The position numbers and the translations under genes were made by a program. The notes under the pieces are model-generated. The model was given only the letters and a program-made list of their open reading frames with translations, had not been told where the DNA came from and ran no database searches. A stretch of DNA of 64,000 nt, taken from the NCBI RefSeq assembly GCF_004762045.1, contig NZ_SJOM01000007.1:5915565-5979564 (forward strand). Direction: 5' to 3'. This document shows positions 23,458-32,114 of the stretch, one piece after another. The DNA is from Mycobacterium sp. DL99 (GTDB lineage Bacteria > Actinomycetota > Actinomycetes > Mycobacteriales > Mycobacteriaceae). Position 1 is the stretch's first letter, and each line of letters starts with the position of its first letter.

Positions 23458-26265
23458 TCAGGCCTTCTTGGCAGCGGCCTTCTTCGCCGGGGCCTTCTTG
23501 GCCGGCGCCTTCTTCGCAACCTTCTTGGCGGCCTTCTTCACCGGTCCACGGGCCCGGCGATCGGCCAACAGCTCCGAGGCCCGCTCGTCGGTGATCGACT
23601 GCACGTCATCGCCCTTGCGCAGGCTGGCGTTGGTCTCACCGTCGGTGACGTACGGACCGAACCGGCCGTCCTTGATCACCATCGGCTTGCCCGACGCCGG
23701 GTCGGTACCCAGCTCACGCAGCGGCGGGGCGGCAGCGGCCTGGCGCCCACGGCGTTTCGGCTCGGCGTAGATCTTCAGCGCCTCGTCGAGGGTGATGGTG
23801 AACATCTGTTCCTCGGTGGCCAGCGAGCGAGAGTCGGTGCCGCGCTTCAGGTATGGGCCATAGCGGCCGTTCTGCGCGGTGATCTCCTCGTTGTTCGACG
23901 GGTCGACGCCGACCACCCGCGGCAACGACAGCAGCTTGAGCGCGTCGTCGAGCGTCACCGTCTCCAGATCCATTGACCGCAACAGCGATCCGGTGCGCGG
24001 CTTGGGCCCGGTCGGCTTCTTGCCCTTCTTGGCCGTCGCGCCCGCATCCGGGTCCTCGGGGGGTTCCGGGAGGATCTCCGTGACATAGGGACCGAATCGT
24101 CCGTCCTTGGCGACGATTTCGTGTCCGGACACGGGGTCGACACCCAGCACCCGGCCCTCTTGCGGTGTGGCGAAAGCCTTTTCGGCCAACTCCAGGGTCA
24201 GCTCATCCGGAGTCAGCTCGTCCTTGAGGTTGGCGCGCTGCGGCTTGAGCTCGCCCGGGTTGTCCGGATCGGCGATCATCCGCTCCAGGTACGGCCCGTT
24301 ACGGCCGACCCGGACCACCACCGCGCGGCCTTCCTCATCGTCAAAGAGCTTGATGGAGTTGACTTCTCGAGCGTCGATGCCTTCGAGGTTGCCGCCGACG
24401 AGGTGCTTGAGCCCACCGGCCCGGGCGATCGAACCCTCGACGCCGTGGTCGCCGCCGAAGTAGAAGTTCGACAGCCAGTTGGTGCGTTGCTCCTGGCCGT
24501 TGGCGATCTCGTCGAGCTCGTCCTCCATGGCCGCGGTGAAGTCGTAATCCACCAGCCGGCCGAAGTGCTGCTCCAACAGGCCCACGACCGCGAAGGCAAC
24601 CCAGGACGGCACCAGCGCGCTGCCCTTCTTCTGCACGTAGCCGCGGTCCTGGATGGTCTTGATGATCGAGCTGTACGTCGACGGACGGCCGATGCCCAGC
24701 TCTTCGAGGGCCTTGATCAGCGAGGCCTCGGTGTAGCGCGCCGGCGGGCTGGTCTGGTGGCCGTCGGCGGTCAGATCGGCGGCGTCGACGCGCTGCCCCT
24801 GGGTCAGGTTGGGCAGGCGGCTCTCGGCATCGTCGGACTCACCGCCGGCCAGCTCGTCGATGCTCTCGACGTAGGCCTTGAGGAAGCCCGGGAACGTGAT
24901 GGTGCGACCGGAGGCGTTGAAGACGACCTGCTCGCCACCCGCCGCGGTGCCGGCGATGCGCAGTGACAGCGTCGTACCGCGCGCGTCGGCCATCTGCGAG
25001 GCCACGGTGCGCTGCCAGATCAGCTCGTAGAGCCGGAACTCGTCGGTATCGAGCTGCGCGTGCAGCTGGCCCGGGGTCTGGAACACGTCACCGGCGGGGC
25101 GGATCGCCTCGTGCGCCTCTTGGGCGTTCTTGACCTTGCGGGTGTACTGCCGCGGCGTCGGGTGCACGTACTCCGAGCCGTACAGCTGGCCCGCCTGGTT
25201 ACGCGCGGCGTTGATGGCCGACTCCGACAGCGTCGTCGAGTCGGTACGCATGTAGGTGATGTAGCCGTTCTCGTACAGCCGCTGCGCGATGCTCATGGTG
25301 CGCTCCGAGGAGAACCGCAGCTTGCGGGCGGCCTCCTGCTGCAGCGTCGACGTCATGAACGGTGCGTACGGCTTGCGCGTGTACGGCTTCTGCTCGACGG
25401 AGCTGACGGCCAACTGGGCGCCACGCAGTCCGGCGGCCAGGGCCCCGGCACTGGCCTCGTCGAGCACGAGCACCTCGTCGGGCTTCTTCAGCTGGCCCAG
25501 TGAGTCGAAATCACGACCGGCGGCGACGCGACGGCCGTCGACGGTGTTGAGCTTGGCGGTGAACTTGGGCGGGGTGGCCTGCGGGTCGGAGACGCTCGCG
25601 TCCAGTTCGGCGCTGACGTCCCAGTAGCCGGCGCTGCGGAACGCCATGCGCTCCCGCTCGCGCTGCACGATGATGCGCGTGGCCACCGACTGCACCCGGC
25701 CTGCCGAGAGCTTCGGTGCGACCTTCTTCCACAGCACGGGCGACACTTCGTAGCCGTAGAGCCGGTCGAGGATGCGGCGGGTTTCCTGCGCGTCGACCAG
25801 CGCGATGTCCAGGTCACGCGGATTCTCCGCGGCGGCGCGGATCGCGGGTTCGGTGATCTCGTGGAACACCATCCGCCGGACCGGCACCTTGGGCTTCAGC
25901 GTTTCCAGCAGATGCCAGGCGATCGCCTCACCCTCGCGGTCACCGTCCGTCGCGAGGTAGAGCTCGTCAACGCCCTTGAGCAGGTCCTTCAGCTCGGTGA
26001 CGGTGCTCTTCTTCTCCGGGCTGACGATGTACAGCGGTTCGAAGTTGTCGTCGACATTGACCCCGAGGCGCGCCCACGGTTCGGATTTGTACTTTGCCGG
26101 CACGTCAGCGGCATTGCGCGGCAGGTCACGGATGTGCCCGCGGGAAGATTCGACCACATAATTGGAGCCTAGGTAGCCAGCGATCTTGCGCGCTTTTGTC
26201 GGCGACTCCACAATCACGAGTCGCCGGACAGGTCCCTTGCTACCGCTGCCGCTATCGCCAGCCAA
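23458..26265 (-). CDS. topA: DNA topoisomerase I
   Basis: A 935-residue type IA topoisomerase that relaxes negative supercoils. It shows LVIVESPTKARKIAGYLG, the toprim metal site ATDGDREGEAIAWH, the active-site region ENGYITYMRTDSTTLS with the catalytic Tyr, and several C-terminal repeats each with GRFGPYVT or GRYGPYLK that bind DNA without zinc. It ends in a Lys/Ala repeat tail (KKAPAKKAPAKKAAAKKA), typical of mycobacteria and needed for processivity. The start is an unusual TTG at 26265 with GGAG just before. Length equals M. tuberculosis TopA within a residue or two. Confidence 0.97.
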   Translation of the reverse strand: MAGDSGSGSKGPVRRLVIVESPTKARKIAGYLGSNYVVESSRGHIRDLPRNAADVPAKYKSEPWARLGVNVDDNFEPLYIVSPEKKSTVTELKDLLKGVDELYLATDGDREGEAIAWHLLETLKPKVPVRRMVFHEITEPAIRAAAENPRDLDIALVDAQETRRILDRLYGYEVSPVLWKKVAPKLSAGRVQSVATRIIVQRERERMAFRSAGYWDVSAELDASVSDPQATPPKFTAKLNTVDGRRVAAGRDFDSLGQLKKPDEVLVLDEASAGALAAGLRGAQLAVSSVEQKPYTRKPYAPFMTSTLQQEAARKLRFSSERTMSIAQRLYENGYITYMRTDSTTLSESAINAARNQAGQLYGSEYVHPTPRQYTRKVKNAQEAHEAIRPAGDVFQTPGQLHAQLDTDEFRLYELIWQRTVASQMADARGTTLSLRIAGTAAGGEQVVFNASGRTITFPGFLKAYVESIDELAGGESDDAESRLPNLTQGQRVDAADLTADGHQTSPPARYTEASLIKALEELGIGRPSTYSSIIKTIQDRGYVQKKGSALVPSWVAFAVVGLLEQHFGRLVDYDFTAAMEDELDEIANGQEQRTNWLSNFYFGGDHGVEGSIARAGGLKHLVGGNLEGIDAREVNSIKLFDDEEGRAVVVRVGRNGPYLERMIADPDNPGELKPQRANLKDELTPDELTLELAEKAFATPQEGRVLGVDPVSGHEIVAKDGRFGPYVTEILPEPPEDPDAGATAKKGKKPTGPKPRTGSLLRSMDLETVTLDDALKLLSLPRVVGVDPSNNEEITAQNGRYGPYLKRGTDSRSLATEEQMFTITLDEALKIYAEPKRRGRQAAAAPPLRELGTDPASGKPMVIKDGRFGPYVTDGETNASLRKGDDVQSITDERASELLADRRARGPVKKAAKKVAKKAPAKKAPAKKAAAKKA

Positions 26266-26283
26266 CTGTGCCTACGCTCCACT

Positions 26284-26313
26284 TCTATAGTTGCCGCGCC
26301 ACGCCCGGCAACT
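26284..26313 (-). promoter_or_regulatory. topA promoter with inverted repeat
   Basis: On the minus strand TTGCCG (26311-26306) and TATAGA (26289-26284) are separated by 16 bases and lie about 18 bases before the TTG start. The -35 box is part of a perfect 8-base inverted repeat, AGTTGCCG and CGGCAACT (26289-26313), whose second arm fills the spacer up to the -10 box. Confidence 0.6.
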
Positions 26314-26368
26314 GACAATTTCGCATTACGCGCGAGCCTACGCAAACCGGCTCTCCGTGTGTCCACCA

Positions 26369-26962
26369 TTAAATACGTGGCCAGTGCGCCAACGCCGCGC
26401 CCTCCCCGGGTGGTTCCCCGACGTTCTCGACCAGGCGTGATAGCCGTCGCCGCCCGCTGATCCGCAGGGCCGGATGTGAGCCTCTCGTCCCGATCAATGT
26501 CGGGGCGATCCCCACTCGCATCATGGCCGCGGCCAGCGCCGGGTGGGTATCGGGTGCATGCGGGTCCAGCCCGAGCAGATAACGGTCGTCAGCCTCAGGC
26601 GTGCCCGCCGCCAACGTCCAGGCCCGCAGCTCGCGGGCACCGGGCAGCCATCCGGCCGGCACCGTCTTGACCGCGCCCCTGGTCCACTCCCGGGCGATCA
26701 GCATCAACTGCGGGTCCAGCGCGGTGCGCACCAGCGGGTTGTTCTCGTCGGTCCTGGAGATCTCCGAGACGAGCCCGGCCTCACTCATCATCTCGGCCAG
26801 GCCCTGGGCGCGCCACAGCTCGTCGACGACCACCGAGATCCGGGCGGCCTGCTGGCCGCCGTGACTCGCCAACACAACCTGCCCCGGCCCGGCGAGAACC
26901 CCGGTCAGGTCGGCCACCGCGGGCGGCACCGACTCAGCCGAGAAGAAGGACAGCTGGCTCAC
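26369..26962 (-). CDS. Conserved mycobacterial protein (Rv3647c type)
   Basis: A 197-residue cytoplasmic protein starting MSQLSFFSAES, lying between topA and cspA as Rv3647c does. It has no signal peptide, membrane segment or known catalytic motif. The composition is globular, with a conserved-looking RISVVVDELWRAQGLAEMM helix and a C-terminal basic GRRRLSRLVE stretch that could contact nucleic acid. The retained position beside topA suggests a DNA-related role, but that is a guess. Confidence 0.75.
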   Translation of the reverse strand: MSQLSFFSAESVPPAVADLTGVLAGPGQVVLASHGGQQAARISVVVDELWRAQGLAEMMSEAGLVSEISRTDENNPLVRTALDPQLMLIAREWTRGAVKTVPAGWLPGARELRAWTLAAGTPEADDRYLLGLDPHAPDTHPALAAAMMRVGIAPTLIGTRGSHPALRISGRRRLSRLVENVGEPPGEGAALAHWPRI

Positions 26963-26990
26963 AAATCGACACTAGGCCAGCGCGGGCCGC

Positions 26991-27046
26991 AAAAACGAGA
27001 ACACCCCCGCGGTGTCCGGTACGGACTCACACGGGGGTGTCTCGTT
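26991..27046 (-). terminator. Rho-independent terminator of cspA
   Basis: Inverted arms at 26994-27009 and 27032-27046 (CGGGGGTGT and ACACCCCCG with matching flanks; one base bulge) are followed on the minus strand by a T run (AAAAA at 26991-26995 on the plus strand). It lies just after the cspA stop. Confidence 0.85.
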
Positions 27047-27057
27047 GGGTTTGTGGC

Positions 27058-27261
27058 TCAGATGGCCCGAACACCCGTGGCCTGCGGCCCCTTGGGGCTC
27101 TGGCCGACCTCGAACTCAACCTTCTGGTTCTCCTCCAGGGTGCGGAATCCGCTGCCCTGGATTTCCGTGTAGTGGACAAACACGTCAGCAGAGCCGTCCT
27201 CGGGAGCAATGAAGCCGAAGCCCTTCTCCGCGTTGAACCACTTCACAGTTCCCTGTGGCAT
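27058..27261 (-). CDS. cspA: Cold shock protein CspA
   Basis: A 67-residue single cold-shock domain: GTVKWFNAEKGFGFIAPEDG contains RNP-1 (KGFGFI), DVFVHYTEI contains RNP-2 (VFVH), and the end is VGQSPKGPQATGVRAI. It binds single-stranded RNA or DNA and melts secondary structure. The ribosome-binding site GAAGGAAAG precedes the ATG, in a long leader of more than 100 bases as is usual for csp genes. Position matches Rv3648c. Confidence 0.97.
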   Translation of the reverse strand: MPQGTVKWFNAEKGFGFIAPEDGSADVFVHYTEIQGSGFRTLEENQKVEFEVGQSPKGPQATGVRAI

Positions 27262-27561
27262 CTTTTGTTCTTTCCTTCTCTTTCAACCGGGTGCGGTCCA
27301 CCTACTTCCGGTGCACCGGGCCCGTTCCGACCGCCATACCTTCGTGGAGTCGCCCGGAACTTAGACCCGACCTACAACCCTCGCAGGAACCGCGATCGCA
27401 ACGACGATCCTGCGAGTGCGAGTACAAACACAGAAGCTGCGACCGTGATCAGTCAATCATGTTGAGGGCCGCTGCAACAGTCTCGGGATACGGCGCGTGG
27501 TGAACAATTCGTTTACAAATCCGGGCCGATGTCGGCGGGGTAGATGGTAGGAGGATCAGGA
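27262..27561. other. 300-base divergent region between cspA and the helicase gene
   Basis: This region holds the long cspA leader and the promoters of both genes. A perfect 9-base inverted repeat, CTCGCAGGA (27380-27388) and TCCTGCGAG (27408-27416), could form a hairpin in the cspA leader or be a protein site. I see no coding sequence here. Confidence 0.6.
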
Positions 27562-29901
27562 GTGCTGGATCAGGGGTCGGATTTCGGCCGTGAGCTGCTG
27601 GCTTGCGCTGTCGACGGCACCCCGTCCGGCGAAGATCCGCTACGCCATGTTGCGGATATCCCGCCACGACACGGCAAACCGCAGCAGTGGCCAGAATGGG
27701 CTCATCCGGAGGTCGTGCAGGCGCTGACCGACCGCGGGATCTCCGCACCGTGGTCGCATCAACTCGCCGCCGCCGAGTTGGCCCACGACGGACGTCACGT
27801 GGTCGTGTCCACCGGAACCGCGTCGGGCAAGTCTCTGGCCTACCAACTGCCGATCCTGTCGGCGTTGGCCGAAGACCGGCAGGCGCGGGTGCTCTACCTG
27901 TCACCGACGAAGGCGCTCGGTCATGACCAGCTGCGTACCGCGCAGCATCTGACCGAGACCGTGACCGCACTGCGCGATGTCGCGCCGGCTCCGTACGACG
28001 GCGACAGCGCGACCGAGGTGCGCCGGTTCGCCCGGGAGCGATCACGCTGGATCTTCTCGAACCCCGACATGATCCACCTGTCGCTGCTGCGCAACCACGC
28101 CCGCTGGGCGGTGTTCCTGCGCCACCTCAAGTTCATCGTCGTCGACGAATGCCATTACTACCGTGGCATTTTCGGCTCCAACGTGGCCATGGTGCTGCGC
28201 CGGCTGCTGCGACTGTGCGAGAGATATTCCGCCGACAATGCTGGGCCGACGGTGATTTTCGCGAGCGCCACCACGGCGTCACCGGCCGAGACCGCCGCCG
28301 AATTGATCGGGCAGACCGTCGCCGAGGTGACCGAGGACGGCTCCCCGCAGGGCGCTCGCACGATCGCGCTGTGGGAGCCGGCTCTGCTGGACGATCTCAC
28401 CGGCGAGAACGGCGCGCCGGTGCGACGTTCGGCGGGCGCCGAGGCCGCCCGGGTGATGGCCGATCTGATGACCGAGGGCGCGCGGACCCTGACATTCGTC
28501 CGGTCCCGCCGCGGCGCCGAGCTCACCGCACTGGGAACCCGGGCCCGGTTGGAGGACACCGCACCCGAGCTGGCCGATCTGGTGGCGTCCTACCGCGCCG
28601 GCTATCTCGCCGAGGACCGCCGCGAGCTGGAACGCGCGCTGACCGACGGGCGGCTGCGTGGGCTGGCCACCACCAATGCGCTGGAACTGGGCATCGACAT
28701 CGCGGGGCTGGATGCGGTGGTGCTGGCCGGATTTCCCGGCACCGTCACCTCGTTCTGGCAGCAGGCCGGCCGGTCCGGCCGGCGTGGGCAGGGCGCGCTG
28801 ATCGTGTTGATCGCCCGCGATGACCCCCTGGACACCTATCTCGTGCACCATCCCGCGGCGCTGTTGGACAAGCCGATCGAACGGGTGGTGATCGACCCGA
28901 CGAATCCGCACGTGCTGGGCCCGCAATTGCTCTGCGCCGCAGCCGAGCTGCCGCTGACGGCGGCCGAGGTCCGGCTGTGGAACGCCGAGGCGGTGGCCGG
29001 AACCCTGGTCGACGACGGGTTGTTGCGCAAGCGTCCGGGTGGCTACTTCCCCGCGCCCGGGGTGGATCCGCACCCGGCCGTGGACATCCGCGGCTCCAGC
29101 GGCGGCCAGATCGCGATCCTGGAAGCCGATACCGGCCGGATGCTGGGCAGCACCGGCGCCGGCCGGGCAGCAGCCTCGCTGCATCCCGGCGCGGTATACC
29201 TGCACCAGGGCGAGACCTACCTGGTCGACTCGCTGTCTTTCGAGGACGGTGTGGCGTTCGTGTACGCCACCGATCCCGGCTACAGCACCTTCGCCAGGGA
29301 ACTCACCGACATATCGGTCACCGGGCCCGGCGAACGCAGGACGTTCGGGCCGGTCACGGTCGGGCTGGTTCCGGTGTCGGTGACCAACACCGTGGTCGGC
29401 TACCTGCGCCGCCGCATCGACGGCGAGGTCATCGATTTCGTGGAACTGGACATGCCACCCAGCACGCTGGACACCATGGCGGTGATGTGCGCCATCACCC
29501 CGGAAGCACTGCAGGACAGCGGTATTGACCCGCTCGCCGTCCCGGGGAGCCTGCACGCCGCCGAACACGCGTCGATAGGCCTGTTGCCGCTGGTGGCCAG
29601 CTGCGACCGGGGCGACATCGGCGGGGTATCGACGGCCGTCGGGCCGGTGGACGGTTTGCCGTCGATCTTCGTGTACGACGGCTATCCGGGCGGTGCCGGC
29701 TTCGCCGACCGCGGATTCCGCAATCTGAGTACATGGTGGGGCGCGACGGCCGACGCGATCGAAGCTTGTGAGTGCCCGCAGGGTTGCCCCTCGTGCGTGC
29801 AGTCACCGAAGTGCGGTAACGGCAACGACCCGCTGGACAAAACGGGCGCGGTGAAGGTGCTCCGCCTGGTGCTCGGCGCGCTGAATACGTCCTCAGCGTG
29901 A
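27562..29901 (+). CDS. DEAD/DEAH-box helicase with DUF1998 (Rv3649 type)
   Basis: A 779-residue superfamily 2 helicase. The first RecA lobe has STGTASGKSLAYQLP (motif I), LYLSPTKAL (Ia), FIVVDECHYY (DEVH-type motif II) and FASATT (III). The second lobe has TNALELGIDIAGLDAVVLAGFPG (V) and QQAGRSGRRGQ (VI). A C-terminal DUF1998 zinc module follows (CECPQGCPSCVQSPKCGNGN) with four cysteines. This is the MrfA/YprA-like family, which unwinds damaged DNA 3' to 5' in mitomycin repair in Bacillus. I chose the GTG at 27562 with AGGAGG seven bases upstream rather than the ATG at 27544, which lies upstream of that site. Confidence 0.92.
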   Translation: MLDQGSDFGRELLACAVDGTPSGEDPLRHVADIPPRHGKPQQWPEWAHPEVVQALTDRGISAPWSHQLAAAELAHDGRHVVVSTGTASGKSLAYQLPILSALAEDRQARVLYLSPTKALGHDQLRTAQHLTETVTALRDVAPAPYDGDSATEVRRFARERSRWIFSNPDMIHLSLLRNHARWAVFLRHLKFIVVDECHYYRGIFGSNVAMVLRRLLRLCERYSADNAGPTVIFASATTASPAETAAELIGQTVAEVTEDGSPQGARTIALWEPALLDDLTGENGAPVRRSAGAEAARVMADLMTEGARTLTFVRSRRGAELTALGTRARLEDTAPELADLVASYRAGYLAEDRRELERALTDGRLRGLATTNALELGIDIAGLDAVVLAGFPGTVTSFWQQAGRSGRRGQGALIVLIARDDPLDTYLVHHPAALLDKPIERVVIDPTNPHVLGPQLLCAAAELPLTAAEVRLWNAEAVAGTLVDDGLLRKRPGGYFPAPGVDPHPAVDIRGSSGGQIAILEADTGRMLGSTGAGRAAASLHPGAVYLHQGETYLVDSLSFEDGVAFVYATDPGYSTFARELTDISVTGPGERRTFGPVTVGLVPVSVTNTVVGYLRRRIDGEVIDFVELDMPPSTLDTMAVMCAITPEALQDSGIDPLAVPGSLHAAEHASIGLLPLVASCDRGDIGGVSTAVGPVDGLPSIFVYDGYPGGAGFADRGFRNLSTWWGATADAIEACECPQGCPSCVQSPKCGNGNDPLDKTGAVKVLRLVLGALNTSSA

Positions 29902-30195
29902 TCCCCCGACCGCATTGACGACCGACCCCTCGACGGCCGACTACGCGGATCGACAACTACGTGGCTGCATTCGGCCACGCCGAACACACAGACGTTGCGA
30001 CGAACGGTCGGACAACGCGATCCGTTCCCAATCCCGGAGGCCGGGCGCAGTGGCAAATTACGTGACCTCACTCATGTTTGCAACCCGACAGGCGCTAGTT
30101 TCGGAAACTGCGACCGTAATCCGCAGTTTTCAGGTGCGGATTCCGTCGTTGTCGGGTGTGCAGACAGCTACGGTCCCGCCGGTAAAATGCCGCGC
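29902..30195. other. 294-base intergenic region with a likely leaderless promoter
   Basis: No gene is seen here; M. tuberculosis has a PE gene in the matching interval, which is absent. At its 3' end TAAAAT (30183-30188) lies seven bases before the ATG at 30196, the spacing expected when transcription starts at the A of the start codon. A long leader is therefore unlikely and the rest of the gap is unexplained. Confidence 0.6.
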
Positions 30196-31221
30196 ATGAC
30201 CCACGACTGGCTGCTCGTGGAGACACTGGGTAGCGAGCCTGTTGTGGTCGCACGAGGTCTGCAGACAAAGAACCTCGTCCCGATCAGTGTGTTTCTGCGC
30301 CGGAATCCGCACCTGATGGCAATTCAGAGCGCCATCAGGGAAACCGTGCAGGCCAGCCAGGGCTTCAGCAGCATCACACCCAAGAACGACCGCGTAATCC
30401 GCACTGAGGTGGTGCGGATGTCAGACGGACACATCCACGGGGTGCACGTCTGGATCGGGCCGACCGATGCCGAGCCGCCGCCGCGGCCCGTTCCGGGCCC
30501 GCTGGTCTGGGACCTGACAACCGGCGTGGCTACCGACACTGCCGAATCCCTGCTCAACGGCGGTAAGAACCCGGAGATCGAAGCCACCCATGGCCGAATG
30601 TTCGCCGATGACCTGCCGGCCAGGGACCTCAACGGCAGTGAGGCCAAGGTGTTGGCCATGACGATCAAACCCGTGGTGGGCCACACTATGTGCGCCACCT
30701 GGGATCTCACCGACCACCGCGGGGAGCCCATCACCGCGGGATTCGTGGCCCGGGTAATGCTGGAACCCCACGATGACGGCTCCGAGCGGCTGATCTGCCG
30801 GGCGATGAACTGGCGCAGCGAGCGTGAGCAAGCGGTGGCGCGCCCCGACAATCTGGCCCAACGCATCCTCGACGGGCTGGCCCGGCCCGGTGTGCACCGG
30901 GCGCTGGTCGGCCTCGACGACTGGAAGCTTCTGAAATGGCTCGACGATCCCGCACCGTTCTTCGACTGGCGTAACCGCGACGGCGGGCAGGCCCGCATCC
31001 ACCCTGCCGACGCCCGGCACATGGCCCGGATGACGTCGGATTTCACCGACGGCGCCACCACTGCCGTGCTGCGGATGCGCGCCGAGGACGGTGGCTGGCG
31101 GCCGGTGCACATGACGATCAACCGGATCGAACTCGACGACGACACCTTCGCTGGCCTGATCGCCCTTCGGCTGCCGACCGATGACGAGGTCGCCGCAGCA
31201 GACCTCGACGAGCTCGACTAA
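30196..31221 (+). CDS. PAS/GAF-like protein (Rv3651 type)
   Basis: A 341-residue soluble protein matching Rv3651 by position and length. It begins MTHDWLLVETLGSEPVVVARG. The N-terminal half (about 1-95) and the following section contain alternating strands and helices of a PAS-like sensor fold (IHGVHVWIGPTDAEP; WDLTTGVATDTAESLL). The C-terminal part has a Trp/Arg-rich segment (DDWKLLKWLDDPAPFFDWRN). No output domain (kinase, cyclase, HTH) is attached, so it probably acts by binding a partner or ligand. The start is set by the leaderless promoter seven bases upstream. Its stop overlaps that of the convergent pilus gene. Confidence 0.8.
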   Translation: MTHDWLLVETLGSEPVVVARGLQTKNLVPISVFLRRNPHLMAIQSAIRETVQASQGFSSITPKNDRVIRTEVVRMSDGHIHGVHVWIGPTDAEPPPRPVPGPLVWDLTTGVATDTAESLLNGGKNPEIEATHGRMFADDLPARDLNGSEAKVLAMTIKPVVGHTMCATWDLTDHRGEPITAGFVARVMLEPHDDGSERLICRAMNWRSEREQAVARPDNLAQRILDGLARPGVHRALVGLDDWKLLKWLDDPAPFFDWRNRDGGQARIHPADARHMARMTSDFTDGATTAVLRMRAEDGGWRPVHMTINRIELDDDTFAGLIALRLPTDDEVAAADLDELD

Positions 31222-31529
31222 CCGGCCGCATCCACCGGACCCGCGCGAGCAGCCGCCCGAGCCGGGCCGACGCCCCAGCGACCGAGGCGGACCGGCACCG
31301 AGACCTCGAGCACGACATCGAGCCCGTCGATCCGGCAGGACCCGACGATCGATCTCATCCGGGCCGCGATCTGGTTAGCCTGTCGGCACGCCGCATCCGG
31401 GCCGGACGCCACAGCGCCGGCAGCGCCCACGGCGGCCAGGTCCGCTGCGGCCTGAGCCCGGTGCCGGGCCGTCACGGCCGCACCGAGGTAGGCGCCGCCC
31501 GCCGCGAACGCGATCAGCATCGCGATCAT
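31218..31529 (-). CDS. TadE-like pilus-associated small protein (Rv3654c type)
   Basis: At least 103 residues: a hydrophobic N-terminal helix (MIAMLIAFAAGGAYLGAAV) followed by TARHRAQAAADLAAVGAAGA, the pattern of helicase/secretion-neighbourhood TadE-like minor pilins. In the same frame, just upstream of the Met, the sequence reads GERGSATLLAAA, which looks like a pseudopilin cleavage site, so the true start is probably further upstream. No ATG, GTG or TTG is available there, so the start is unresolved. Last gene of the tad-like cluster; the stop overlaps the Rv3651-like stop. Confidence 0.7.
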   Translation of the reverse strand: MIAMLIAFAAGGAYLGAAVTARHRAQAAADLAAVGAAGAVASGPDAACRQANQIAARMRSIVGSCRIDGLDVVLEVSVPVRLGRWGVGPARAAARAGPVDAAG

Positions 31530-31560
31530 GGCCGCGGCCAGCAGCGTGGCCGATCCCCGT

Positions 31561-31880
31561 TCACCCGACGCCGGGCTCGGGAGCCGCGGCCGCCTCGGCG
31601 GACACCGTGAACCCCGGCAGCACCGTGGCTGCGCTGACCCGAGCCACCACCAGACCGCCGTCCTGACCGACGTGCACCACCGCGCCCGACGGGGCGACCC
31701 GGCGCGCGGCGGCCGTCGCCTCCTCGCCGTCACCTCGGGCAGCCAGGCGGGCGGCTTCACGCGCGGCGTCGATGCAGCGGATCTGCAGGCCCACCGCATT
31801 GAGGCCGCCGAAGCACAGCACCAGGACCGCCACCAGCGACGCGATCGCAAACGCGGCCTCGACGGTGACCGCACCCCGGT
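31561..31880 (-). CDS. TadE-like pseudopilin (Rv3655c type), start unresolved
   Basis: About 106 residues from DDRGAVTVEAAFAIASL, the pseudopilin motif in which the Glu five residues after the cleavage Gly starts a hydrophobic helix (LVAVLVLCFGGLNAVGLQ). It continues with RCIDAAREAARLAARGDGEEATAAARRVA, typical of TadE. Such proteins are inserted in the membrane and assembled with Flp pilin. No ATG, GTG or TTG lies in this frame near the beginning: the ATG right after the Flp stop is one base out of frame. A single extra base there would give MDRGAVTVEAAF, so either the sequence has a one-base deletion or an unusual start is used. Confidence 0.75.
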
Positions 31881-31883
31881 CAT

Positions 31884-32087
31884 CTAGACGTTGGTGTTCA
31901 GGGCCCGGCTGATGATGTTGGTCAGCGCACTCACGATCGAGTCTCCGGTGACCACGGTGTACAGGATCGCCCCGAACGCCGCCGCGGCAATCGTCCCGAT
32001 CGCGTACTCGACGGTGGACATCCCTGATTCGTCGAGCGCCAACAGCGTCGCCCTGGCCTTCGCACGCCGAATCATGTTTCCTGCCAT
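31884..32087 (-). CDS. Flp-type pilin (DUF4244, Rv3656c type)
   Basis: A 67-residue protein: basic leader (MAGNMIRRAKARATLLALDESG), then MSTVEYAIGTIAAAAFGAILY with the Glu at +5 of the cleaved prepilin helix, and a short tail ending ALNTNV. This is the major pilin of the tad-like system, cut by a prepilin peptidase encoded elsewhere and polymerised into a thin fibre. A GGGAGG ribosome-binding site precedes the ATG. Confidence 0.9.
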   Translation of the reverse strand: MAGNMIRRAKARATLLALDESGMSTVEYAIGTIAAAAFGAILYTVVTGDSIVSALTNIISRALNTNV

Positions 32088-32114
32088 GACTTTTCCTCCC
32101 TTTGCGATGTGTGC

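Noticed and set aside
23458..23535. Lys/Ala repeat as a separate histone-like gene
   Set aside because: It is the in-frame C-terminal tail of topoisomerase I, normal for mycobacteria.
29902..30195. PE-family gene as in the matching M. tuberculosis interval
   Set aside because: No reading frame with a PE motif or any credible start is present.
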